From NCBI GenBank assembly GCA_016217735.1, contig JACRGQ010000056.1, forward strand, positions 1-32,290: a stretch of DNA of 32,290 nt. Reading direction: 5' to 3'. The notes beneath the pieces were generated by a model. That model ran no database searches and was not told the DNA's origin. It saw nothing but the letters and a program-made list of their open reading frames with translations. Of the stretch, positions 7,696 to 14,521 are shown in pieces; position 1 is the stretch's first letter, and every line of letters starts with the position of its first letter. The position numbers and the translations under genes were made by a program. The DNA comes from Nitrospinota bacterium. Its GTDB lineage: Bacteria; Nitrospinota_A; UBA7883; JACRGQ01.

Positions 7696-8865
7696 ATGGC
7701 GTTAATGGATTCCGATATTTACATAGCCAAGTGCGATTCATACGATGGCGATGCCATCTACAAATTGCTTTTGGAGTTTTTTGGATACATCGGTGGCGCG
7801 GAAAAGTGGATTAAACCGGGAATGGAAGTATTGATTAAGCCCAATCTCTGCCTTGCCCATCCTCCCGAAATGGCGATAACGACACACCCAACGGTGATTG
7901 AGCAGGCCGCCAGGATCGCCATGGAGTGCGGAGCCAACGTGTCGATAGGAGACAACCCCATTGGCAAGTTCGATCAACGTCACATAAGCAGGATTTGGGA
8001 AGTTGCGGGCATGAATGCAATTGTCGAAAGGCTTGGTTGCGGGAAAAGCATTCTTGACAAAAAAGGATTCAGGAAAGAAACATTTGAGCTTAATGGAAAT
8101 ACGGCCGATTACTACATATCCAGGGAGTATTTAAGCGCCGATTTAGTCATAAACATTCCAAAGTTCAAGACGCACGCCCTGATGGGGTTTACCGGCGCCG
8201 TTAAAAACATATACGGAATCATACCCGGGCGGTCAAAACTCAGGCTGCATGGTTTTGCGCCGGGGGTACGCGAGTTTTCAAGGATCATTGCGGATGTGTA
8301 TTCCAAGAGGATTCCCGAGGTAACGATAATGGATGCCGTTGAAGGGCTTGAGGGTAACGGGCCAGGCACGGGGGGGGTGAAGAGGAAGGTGGGCCTGCTA
8401 ATGGCGAGCAGTGACGGGGTTTTGCTGGATTCGATCTGCTCAAGAGTTATTGGCGTGGACCCTAACGACATTGCAACAAACATCTCCGCCAGGGAAAAGG
8501 GGCTTGGAAGCATGAACCCGCGCAATGTGTATTTAAGCGGTATCGGCAGGTTGGAGGATGCATATCTCCGGGATTTTAAGATTCCAAGCACGATGCGCTA
8601 TAAAAACTCGAAGGTCGTGGAAAAACTATTCAACATCGCACGGTTCAAGATACGAATCCAGCCGGACAAATGTAAGGACTGTTTCCTGTGTTTCAAAAAT
8701 TGCCCTGTGGAAGCAATCGGGCAGGCGGCTGGCAAGCGCCTTCAAATAAACGAGGCTCAATGCATCCAATGCCTGTGTTGCCTTGAGTTATGTCCGCACG
8801 GCGCCGTTGACGCTTCCACGAGCAGGTTTTATTCGGAACTTAAAAGACTGCGGGCCCGTTCATGA
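7696..8865 (+). CDS. DUF362 protein with C-terminal 2[4Fe-4S] ferredoxin domain
   Basis: A 389-residue protein with an N-terminal DUF362 domain (VLIKPNLC, THPTVIEQAARIAMECGA, VINIPKFKTHALMGFTGAVKN, IMDAVEGLEGNGPG). A bacterial-type ferredoxin module follows, with two C-x2-C-x2-C-x3-CP motifs beginning at residues 326 and 356. DUF362 proteins have no settled biochemical role; the fused ferredoxin implies electron transfer, possibly to the radical SAM enzyme or a reductive step in the pathway (inference). An AAGGA site lies 5 bases before the ATG and 8 bases separate it from the previous stop. The domain call is firm, the role unknown. Confidence 0.88.
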   Translation: MALMDSDIYIAKCDSYDGDAIYKLLLEFFGYIGGAEKWIKPGMEVLIKPNLCLAHPPEMAITTHPTVIEQAARIAMECGANVSIGDNPIGKFDQRHISRIWEVAGMNAIVERLGCGKSILDKKGFRKETFELNGNTADYYISREYLSADLVINIPKFKTHALMGFTGAVKNIYGIIPGRSKLRLHGFAPGVREFSRIIADVYSKRIPEVTIMDAVEGLEGNGPGTGGVKRKVGLLMASSDGVLLDSICSRVIGVDPNDIATNISAREKGLGSMNPRNVYLSGIGRLEDAYLRDFKIPSTMRYKNSKVVEKLFNIARFKIRIQPDKCKDCFLCFKNCPVEAIGQAAGKRLQINEAQCIQCLCCLELCPHGAVDASTSRFYSELKRLRARS

Positions 8866-9473
8866 GGAATAACGCTATGGATAGTGGAAGGGACCTGGCA
8901 ATTATAATAGACAACTATGATTCATTTACATATAATTTGTACCAATATATTATGGAAATGGTCTCGGAGGTTAAGGTTTTCAGGAACGATAATATTACCA
9001 TTCGTGATATTGAGGATATGGAGCCGAAATATATTGTGATTTCCCCGGGACCCAAGGAACCCAAGGACGCGGGCATGTCCAAAAAAATCATAGAACGATT
9101 TGGGGAGGAGGTAAATATTTTAGGCGTATGTCTCGGCCACCAGTGCATTAATGAGGTCTTTGGCGGCATTACGGTCAGGGATAAAAAGGTATTTCATGGC
9201 AAGGTCTCCGTTATTAATAATGACCAAAAACACATATACAGGGGCTTGCCAAAAAGATTATCGGTGGCGCGTTACCATTCCCTGGTGGCTGATGCGGCCA
9301 GGATATCAAAAGATATTGAGATCACCGCATGGACCGATGACGGCGTGGTTATGGGGATAAGGCACAAGAGCCGCCCAATAGAGGGCGTTCAGTTCCATCC
9401 GGAATCCTTCATGACGGAATATGGCAAAGAAATGCTGCAAAATTATTTTAGCATGAGTTGCACGGTGGCATAA
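8862..9473 (+). CDS. pabA: Aminodeoxychorismate/anthranilate synthase glutamine amidotransferase subunit
   Basis: A class I glutamine amidotransferase of 203 residues. It shows IIIDNYDSFTYNLYQY, the ISPGPKEPKDAGMS motif, the nucleophile loop GVCLGHQ with Cys90, VARYHSLV, and the GVQFHPES catalytic His-Glu. It hydrolyses glutamine and delivers ammonia to the chorismate-binding subunit encoded immediately downstream. PabA and TrpG cannot be told apart from this subunit alone, so the name follows its partner. The ATG overlaps the DUF362 stop by 4 bases; a second ATG at 8877 has a better AGGAA site and is a fair alternative. Confidence 0.88.
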   Translation: MRNNAMDSGRDLAIIIDNYDSFTYNLYQYIMEMVSEVKVFRNDNITIRDIEDMEPKYIVISPGPKEPKDAGMSKKIIERFGEEVNILGVCLGHQCINEVFGGITVRDKKVFHGKVSVINNDQKHIYRGLPKRLSVARYHSLVADAARISKDIEITAWTDDGVVMGIRHKSRPIEGVQFHPESFMTEYGKEMLQNYFSMSCTVA

Positions 9474-9477
9474 GCCG

Positions 9478-10896
9478 ATGATAAAACCGCAAATCATGTC
9501 CCTTGGCGCCAGTCCCGGGTTCCACGACATTGCGGAGTACTTCTCCGATAGACCCCACTTTATTTTCCTCGACAGCAGGATACAGGGGGAGATCAATGGA
9601 AAATACTCTTATATAGCCTTTGACCCCTTTCTTGTTTTCAGGTCAAAGGGGAACAAAGTCACCATCTATGGACGCGGCGGACAGGCCGAACACGAGACAG
9701 GTAATCCCTTCGATGTTTTAAGCGGATTATTGGCAAAATATAAAATTGACCCGTCCTTCGGCAAAGAAACTTCGAACTTCCTCGGCGGCGCCATTGGTTA
9801 TTTTGCGTATGAGCTGGGCGGGCAAATAGAAAAACTGCCGGAGCGTAAAAAAGGTGAGCCGCCGGTTCCGGAATGTTATGTCTGCTTTTATGACACCGTG
9901 TTTATATATGACGGCGGCAAAAACAAAATATCATTGTCCCATTGCGCTTTTGAAGAAAACGCGCCTCCGGCGTCCGCGGTGGAACGCTTGCTCGATGAGG
10001 TTGCAGCCATTCCCGCCGGGATATATGAGTCCAGCATGCAACATTCAGCTGAAAACAACGGGCCTGCCGCTGGCGAAGTTACAAGCGATTTTACCAAGGA
10101 TGAATACATGCGCGCGATAAACCGGGTGAAAGAGTACATCCTGGCGGGCGACGTATATCAGGTCAACCTGACGCAAAGGTTTAAGTTCAGCGTTGGAAGC
10201 AAAGGCAACTGGTGGATATACAAAATGCTTATGCGGGTAAATCCGGCGCCGTTCGCGTGTTATTTAAATTTTGAGGACGTCTGCGTCGCTTCATCTTCGC
10301 CGGAAAGGTTTTTTAAGGTTGTGGATGGCGAGGTTGAAACCCGGCCGATTAAGGGCACCATTGGGAGAGGAGCGGATCCAAGCGAAGACGCGCAAAATAT
10401 GGAGACCCTTAAAAACTGCCAGAAGAACCGGGCGGAATTGGCAATGATCGTGGACTTGCTGCGGAATGACCTCGGGCGTGTATGCAAGCCGGGTACGGTA
10501 AAAGTCAAGGCTTTCCCGGAACTGGAGACCTACGCCTCCGTGCATCATCTTGTGGCGACCATAACGGGCGAGCTGTTGGAAGGCAAAAGCCCGGTAGACC
10601 TGTTAAGGGCGACGTTCCCCGGGGGATCGATTACCGGAGCGCCAAAAATAAGGGCGATGGAAATCATAGACGAACTGGAGCCGGTCGCCAGGGGCGTTTA
10701 CACCGGCAGTATAGGTTACCTCGGCTTTAATGGAAACGCGGACCTGAATATTGTGATACGGACGATTATCATCACAGGTCAAACGGGATACATCCAGGCC
10801 GGTGGAGGAATTGTTGCGGACTCCACGGCCGAGGACGAATATCACGAATCAATTCTAAAGGCAAAAAACCTTTTCAAGGCGCTTGCGGGGGGATAG
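9478..10896 (+). CDS. pabB: Aminodeoxychorismate synthase component I-like chorismate aminase
   Basis: A 472-residue chorismate-utilising enzyme with SSPERFF, RPIKGTIGRG, NDLGRVCKPGTV, FPGGSITGAPKIRAMEIIDELEP, GSIGYLGFNGNADLNIVIRT and an AGGGIVADS ending. The PIKGT motif (residues 290-294, Lys292) is the main diagnostic: aminodeoxychorismate synthases keep this nucleophilic lysine, whereas anthranilate synthases usually have alanine (PIAGT). The predicted product is therefore 4-amino-4-deoxychorismate rather than anthranilate. No PabC lyase and no aminophenylalanine-type chorismate mutase/dehydrogenase lies in the window. The gene ends the operon, 4 bases after its amidotransferase partner. 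It could instead be the housekeeping folate copy, though its place inside a specialised operon argues against that. Confidence 0.87.
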   Translation: MIKPQIMSLGASPGFHDIAEYFSDRPHFIFLDSRIQGEINGKYSYIAFDPFLVFRSKGNKVTIYGRGGQAEHETGNPFDVLSGLLAKYKIDPSFGKETSNFLGGAIGYFAYELGGQIEKLPERKKGEPPVPECYVCFYDTVFIYDGGKNKISLSHCAFEENAPPASAVERLLDEVAAIPAGIYESSMQHSAENNGPAAGEVTSDFTKDEYMRAINRVKEYILAGDVYQVNLTQRFKFSVGSKGNWWIYKMLMRVNPAPFACYLNFEDVCVASSSPERFFKVVDGEVETRPIKGTIGRGADPSEDAQNMETLKNCQKNRAELAMIVDLLRNDLGRVCKPGTVKVKAFPELETYASVHHLVATITGELLEGKSPVDLLRATFPGGSITGAPKIRAMEIIDELEPVARGVYTGSIGYLGFNGNADLNIVIRTIIITGQTGYIQAGGGIVADSTAEDEYHESILKAKNLFKALAGG

Positions 10897-10897
10897 C

Positions 10898-10923
10898 CGC
10901 TGGAAAAAATCATTAATCCAGCG
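10898..10923 (+). terminator. Hairpin just after the biosynthetic operon
   Basis: A perfect 7-bp inverted repeat (CGCTGGA at 10898-10904, TCCAGCG at 10917-10923) with a 12-base A-rich loop starts two bases after the pabB-like stop. No T-run follows, so it is not a classical intrinsic terminator. It may be a 3'-end stabilising or weak terminating hairpin. Confidence 0.35.
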
Positions 10924-10926
10924 AGT

Positions 10927-10985
10927 AGTATAATAATGCCGAATTGATAAAGTGCGCAGTATAATAATGCCAAGTTGATAAGTGG
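10927..10985. repeat. Two-copy direct repeat containing TATAAT
   Basis: Two copies of about 27 bases occur with a 31-base period. Both begin with AGTATAATAATGCC (10927-10940 and 10958-10971), and both continue with a variant of AATTGATAAGTG. Each copy contains a perfect TATAAT (from 10929 and 10960). A TTGATA in the second copy (10975-10980) stands 18-19 bases before TTATAAA near 10999-11005, so the repeat may supply promoter elements for the SnoaL-like gene. A remnant mobile-element end is another possibility. Confidence 0.5.
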
Positions 10986-11018
10986 AGTGATTGTCCGGTT
11001 ATAAACGGGAAATATTTT

Positions 11019-11456
11019 ATGAAAAATGAGGGACATATCATGGGAATGACTCAGCAGGAAAAGGAGATATGGGAAGTAGTCCAATCGCTTAACCGCACTT
11101 GGACCAAGGAGGGGAACCCCGATGCGCTTAAGGGCTATTTTCACAAGAATATGGTGGCTATAACCCCCACAGACCGTTTTTGCCTTGAGGGTGGAGATGT
11201 TTGCGTGGCGTCGTGGAAGACATTTGCCGAGAGCGCGAAAATCCATAGATGGGAGGAACTGCGGCCAAACATACAAATTTATGGAAACGGAAAGTTCGCC
11301 ATAGTCACTTATTATTTTGACATGGCGTTTGAGATGGGTGGTCAAGAAGTGGAAATGGGCGGGCGCGATATGTTCGTGCTTTCCAATGAAGACGGTAAAT
11401 GGTGGGTGGTCGCGGATAATTTTTCAGCGTACCCTGTTAGCGGAGCGGGCGCTTAA
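11019..11456 (+). CDS. SnoaL/NTF2-like (DUF4440-type) small protein
   Basis: A 145-residue protein with the cone-fold pattern of NTF2-like proteins: an N-terminal helix (EKEIWEVVQSLNRTWTKEGN), PDALKGYFHKNMVAITP, then strands ending NGKFAIVTYYFDMAF and the GGRDMFVLSNEDGKWWVVADNFS signature common in DUF4440/SnoaL-like proteins. Such proteins bind small ligands or act as isomerases or cyclases, or have no known activity. Three ATGs (11019, 11040, 11046) are close together; I give the longest. It may be monocistronic or co-transcribed with the next gene, which follows without a spacer. Confidence 0.65.
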   Translation: MKNEGHIMGMTQQEKEIWEVVQSLNRTWTKEGNPDALKGYFHKNMVAITPTDRFCLEGGDVCVASWKTFAESAKIHRWEELRPNIQIYGNGKFAIVTYYFDMAFEMGGQEVEMGGRDMFVLSNEDGKWWVVADNFSAYPVSGAGA

Positions 11457-12152
11457 TTGGACGATACGGGAGGCTTTCAAGGTTTTTCGAGGGAAACCAG
11501 CCGCTTCCTTCATGACCTTAAGCGAAACAACAACAAGGGTTGGTTCGAGTCAAACAAGGCGCGCTATCAGGATGTCCTTATAAAGCCGCTTACTGAATTG
11601 GCGTCGGATTTGGCGCCATTTATGCTCTCCATAGATTCGCACATGGAGGTAACTCCAGCGGTGAACAAAACAATATCCAGAATCTACCGGGATACAAGAT
11701 TTTCGCGGGACAAGTCTCCCTATAAGACCACGATGTGGATTACCTATAAAAGGCCGCGCAAGAATTGGGTTAGCGCGCCCGCGTATTTTTTTGAGATATC
11801 GGAGGAATCCTACCGTTACGGCATGGGGTTTTACAGCGCGGAAAAAGGCACCATGGACGGGCTAAGGTGGGCAATCAACGATGACCCGGCAGGTTTTTTA
11901 AAGGCAACCGCATTTTACTCCAAGCAGAATGCCTTTGCCGTGGAAGGGGAGAAATACAAGAGGTTGTTAAGTGAAACCATTCCCCCGGAACTATTGGATT
12001 GGTACCAGAGAAAGAATCTTTATCTCGTCTGCAACAGGAAAATGGAAGGAAGTATTTTTAGCCGGAAACTGGTGGCGGATCTGAAGGGCGGGTTCAGCCT
12101 GCTTGGCCCTTTTTACCACTATTTAAGGAAAGTCACTGAAGAGGTGGAATGA
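11457..12152 (+). CDS. DUF2461 / TIGR02453 family protein
   Basis: A 231-residue protein that matches the DUF2461 pattern: FQGFSRETSRFLHDLKRNNNKGWFESNKARY at the start, NKTISRIYRDTRFSRDKSPYKTT in the middle (family motif RDxRFSxDKxPYK), then YFFEISEESYRYGMGFY. The family is widespread and has no established function. The frame begins with TTG directly after the TAA of the SnoaL-like gene and in the same frame, and no in-frame ATG precedes the conserved region. TTG is therefore either the start, or the two domains were once fused and are now separated by one stop codon. Confidence 0.75.
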   Translation: MDDTGGFQGFSRETSRFLHDLKRNNNKGWFESNKARYQDVLIKPLTELASDLAPFMLSIDSHMEVTPAVNKTISRIYRDTRFSRDKSPYKTTMWITYKRPRKNWVSAPAYFFEISEESYRYGMGFYSAEKGTMDGLRWAINDDPAGFLKATAFYSKQNAFAVEGEKYKRLLSETIPPELLDWYQRKNLYLVCNRKMEGSIFSRKLVADLKGGFSLLGPFYHYLRKVTEEVE

Positions 12153-12268
12153 GCCGCCGGACACGATAAAAAACATCCAGCCGTGCCGCGATGGGAAATG
12201 CAATTTCGCTGGGTTCCAGGATGATCTCCCGGCGACGCTTTATGCGCACCGGGAGCCGCGGGGAAAAA

Positions 12269-12616
12269 TCAGCAGCTGGAGCTGCCGCCGCAGCCGCAGC
12301 CTCCACCGCCGCCATGACCGTGTCCGCCGCTGGGGGCGTTCGGATTGCGGAAAACGAAGGACGCGCCCTGCTGGTCGTCCACATAGTCCAGTTCAAGGCC
12401 TTTAATATTTTTGATGGTCTTCGGATCGATGATCACGGGGATGCCGTTGCAGGTGAATTCCGTATCTTCATCCCCCTTTTCGTCGAAGCCGAGGCCGTAT
12501 TCGAAACCGGAGCAGCCGCCGCCGACCACGGCGATCCTGAGCGGAAGCCCTTCGCACTTGGCGACAATCTGTGATTTCTTGATCTGTTCAGCCGCGCTGG
12601 CGGTAACGTTCACCAT
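12269..12616 (-). CDS. A-type iron-sulfur cluster carrier (IscA/ErpA/HesB family) with Gly/His-rich insert
   Basis: A 115-residue A-type carrier that would hold and transfer Fe-S clusters to apo-proteins. Conserved features are the N-terminal TASAAEQIKK, LRIAVVGGGCSGFEYGL with Cys35, and the C-terminal CGCG with Cys107 and Cys109. Between the usual NPNA and CGCG lies an extra glycine/histidine-rich stretch (SGGHGHGGGGG) about nine residues longer than in E. coli IscA, and the protein ends in an additional cysteine (Cys115). ATG 12616 is chosen because GGGAG sits 7 bases upstream and family similarity starts there; the frame is open further upstream without family character. No other isc/suf genes are in the window. 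Confidence 0.9.
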   Translation of the reverse strand: MVNVTASAAEQIKKSQIVAKCEGLPLRIAVVGGGCSGFEYGLGFDEKGDEDTEFTCNGIPVIIDPKTIKNIKGLELDYVDDQQGASFVFRNPNAPSGGHGHGGGGGCGCGGSSSC

Positions 12617-12756
12617 ATGATGACTCCCATTTAATACTCGTTTATGTGCAATTTTCCATATTTTAGCATGAAATCTGCCAAAAAGCCGGTTTTTACCCAA
12701 GGGGCGTATTGTTTTATCACTGCATAGAGCCGCAAAAGACCCTTTGGGATTCGGCG

Positions 12757-13413
12757 CTATTCCTTTTTTGGAATCCACCCGAGCGCGGCGGAGACGGATT
12801 TACGCGGGATCATAATATTCGCCTCGTTCAGCCGGACGCCGATTTTTTCCGATTCCAGCATTTTCATGATCATCGGCTGCGCGTCCAGCGTCCAGTCGCC
12901 GTAGCCGGGGGCGTAGCGGAATGTGAGGGAGTAGCCCATCTTGGCACACTCCGTTTGCACGCGGTCTTCCACGCGGTCGGCCATGTAATCGGCCATCCAT
13001 CCCCCCACATATTCGAGGTAGAAACCGTCGGTCGGTTCTGTTTTGATGATGGCGTCGGACATCGCGGGGAGTTTTGGGCCGATGGTGGTGAGGAGCAGCG
13101 TCACATAGTGGCAAGGGAGGAGCATCTCCACCACTTTTTTGCCGAAGAATAGTCCCGGTACTCCTTCCACGGCGGGCGGTTTTCCCTCTTCCTGTATCAG
13201 GCGGTAGGTGCGGTAGATTGCCTTCGGCTCGATGAGTCCGTAGCCGGTGTCTATCGCCTTTTTTATGTAGCGGGCGATGTTTTGCTCCGGCATCTCCTTG
13301 AGCGAGCTGATCTTCGAGATGCGCAGTTCGCGTAGCACCCGCTCCTCCTCGATGGTGAACGGGATGTTGTTCAGCACGATGGGGCGTTGGAGGCTTTCGA
13401 TGACGAGCGCCAC
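12757..13413 (-). CDS. Stand-alone MetH reactivation-domain-like protein
   Basis: A 218-residue protein resembling the AdoMet-binding activation domain of B12-dependent methionine synthase, here as a separate polypeptide. The C-terminal half carries the typical run YAPGYGDWTLDAQ, then IGVRLNEANIMIPRKSVSAALGW (family pattern: RxSPGYGDWPL...Q followed by L..S.MM.P.KSVS). VGGWMADYMADRVEDRVQ precedes it. The native role would be reductive methylation of inactive cob(II)alamin in MetH, or reactivation of another corrinoid protein. No MetH core is in the window. It starts at GTG 13413 behind GGGAG. A decayed second copy of its 5' end lies near 15354-15445. Confidence 0.65.
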   Translation of the reverse strand: MALVIESLQRPIVLNNIPFTIEEERVLRELRISKISSLKEMPEQNIARYIKKAIDTGYGLIEPKAIYRTYRLIQEEGKPPAVEGVPGLFFGKKVVEMLLPCHYVTLLLTTIGPKLPAMSDAIIKTEPTDGFYLEYVGGWMADYMADRVEDRVQTECAKMGYSLTFRYAPGYGDWTLDAQPMIMKMLESEKIGVRLNEANIMIPRKSVSAALGWIPKKE

Positions 13414-13463
13414 GCTTAGTGGCTCCCGCCTGTGATGTTCGTAACGCCGTTTCCCATGCCTGT

Positions 13464-13492
13464 ATTATAAAGCGGCGGGGGGAAAGCGCAAA
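13464..13492 (-). promoter_or_regulatory. Putative promoter of the MetH-activation-like gene
   Basis: Reading leftward, a perfect TATAAT occupies 13469-13464, about 50 bases before the GTG start. A weak TTTGCG stands 17 bases further upstream (13492-13487). The -10 is convincing, the -35 poor. Confidence 0.35.
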
Positions 13493-13510
13493 CCTCCCCC
13501 CGCGCATATT

Positions 13511-13635
13511 TCAAATCCCGGCGGCGCAGTCGCGCGCAAAACTTTCGAATGGGGTTGGCTCTTTGCCGGTCAACAGCCGGACATCCCCCGTAACCGCCGA
13601 GCAATACCCCGCCTTGCCGCTCCAATATCGGCAAG
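13511..13635 (-). pseudogene. C-terminal remnant of an NmrA-like NAD(P)-binding protein
   Basis: The leftward frame ending at TGA (13513-13511) reads GKAGYCSAVTGDVRLLTGKEPTPFESFARDC.., the characteristic C-terminus of NmrA-type reductases. It aligns with the intact gene at 15571-16434 (AEVRNTVEQVTGRKPHSFARFSRDY) but is not identical to it. Upstream of about 13635 the family similarity stops and no start is available. It is a decayed fragment, and a shorter relative lies at 15302-15340. Confidence 0.55.
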
Positions 13636-13674
13636 CCGAATGTGGCGTATACCCGCAACTTAACGGATTCAGGG

Positions 13675-14472
13675 TTAATCCCTCTTAAGAAGACATATTG
13701 ATACCCTCTCCAGAATCTTACTCGGCGTAAATGGAATTGAAAGAACTAACAGCCGATTAAATAGTCCGGGAACAATTACCTTCCTATTTCCCATAAATGC
13801 GCGATAAGCGATTCTGGCGACTTCCTGCGGTTCCATCACGAATTTTTTAAAAAGCAGGATATTTTCCATATTTGCTTTTTTGGCAAATTCCGTTTTCGTC
13901 GCGCCAGGGCACAATGTTGATACTGTCACCCCTGTTCCTGAAAGTTCCGCCCTAAGAGCGTTTGAGAAGCTTAAGACGTATGCTTTTGTCGCGCAATACA
14001 CGGCATCCAGGGGGCACGGGGCAAAGGAGCCGGTTGAACCCAAATTTAATATCTTGCCGTAATGGTTTTTCAACATCCCCGGCAGAAAGAGCTTTGTCAG
14101 GTGTGTAAGGGATGCAATATGCACTTGTAACATCCGCAGTTCTTTATCAATGTTTGTTTCGTGGAACGGGCCGCTTTCGTTGAATCCGGCATTATTTATC
14201 AAAATATCGACATGAATCCCTTGGCCTTGAATATCCAAAAAGACTTCTTTCGGCGCTCTGGGTTCCGAAAGGTCTTTTGCAAGGATGTGAACCGTTACCC
14301 CATAACGTTTTTCCAAATTTTCTTTTTGCGCCTTCAGCTTTTGGTCATTTCTGGAAACCAAAACCAGATTGAACCCCTCCATCGCAAAAATCTCACTAAG
14401 TTCATATCCGATTCCGCTCGTAGTTCCGGTAATAAGAACCGTTCTCATGTTGTTCTGGCCTTTGTTTTTCAT
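13675..14472 (-). CDS. Short-chain dehydrogenase/reductase
   Basis: A classical SDR of 265 residues. It has the Rossmann motif TGTTSGIGYEL, NNAGFN, the catalytic Ser of GSTGSF and the catalytic YCATK (Tyr-x3-Lys), followed by CPGATKTEF. It should oxidise or reduce an alcohol/carbonyl or lipid-like substrate with NAD(P)(H); the long hydrophobic C-terminal segment (VPGLFNRLLVLSIPFTPSKIL) is typical of SDRs that associate with membranes. A strong AAGGAGGAG site precedes the ATG. It lies 49 bases downstream of the TetR gene, and an operator-like palindrome sits between them, so it is probably the regulated gene. Confidence 0.9.
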   Translation of the reverse strand: MKNKGQNNMRTVLITGTTSGIGYELSEIFAMEGFNLVLVSRNDQKLKAQKENLEKRYGVTVHILAKDLSEPRAPKEVFLDIQGQGIHVDILINNAGFNESGPFHETNIDKELRMLQVHIASLTHLTKLFLPGMLKNHYGKILNLGSTGSFAPCPLDAVYCATKAYVLSFSNALRAELSGTGVTVSTLCPGATKTEFAKKANMENILLFKKFVMEPQEVARIAYRAFMGNRKVIVPGLFNRLLVLSIPFTPSKILERVSICLLKRD

Positions 14473-14490
14473 ATCGCGCTCCTCCTTAAG

Positions 14491-14503
14491 TGACCCATGG
14501 TCA
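14491..14503. promoter_or_regulatory. TetR operator copy upstream of the SDR gene
   Basis: TGACC-CAT-GGTCA is a perfect 5-bp-arm palindrome lying in the 49-base gap between the TetR stop and the SDR start. The same arms with the same 3-base spacing recur in front of the TetR gene (15227-15239). With flanks, the match extends as AAGTGACC..GGTCATTT. The shared sequence strongly suggests one regulator binds both sites. Confidence 0.65.
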
Positions 14504-14521
14504 TTTATATGGTAAATTTTT

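Noticed and set aside
12133-12265. Leftward frame reading PVRIKRRREIILEPSEIAFPIAARLDVFYRVRRL, possibly a coding remnant between DUF2461 and the Fe-S carrier gene
   Set aside because: It looks protein-like but matches no family I can name, has no start outside the overlapping carrier gene, and overlaps the DUF2461 end. Not enough to call a pseudogene.
12939-12960. TGGCAC followed by TTTGCA, resembling a sigma-54 promoter
   Set aside because: The GG and GC elements are 14 rather than 12 bases apart and the site is inside the MetH-activation coding region.
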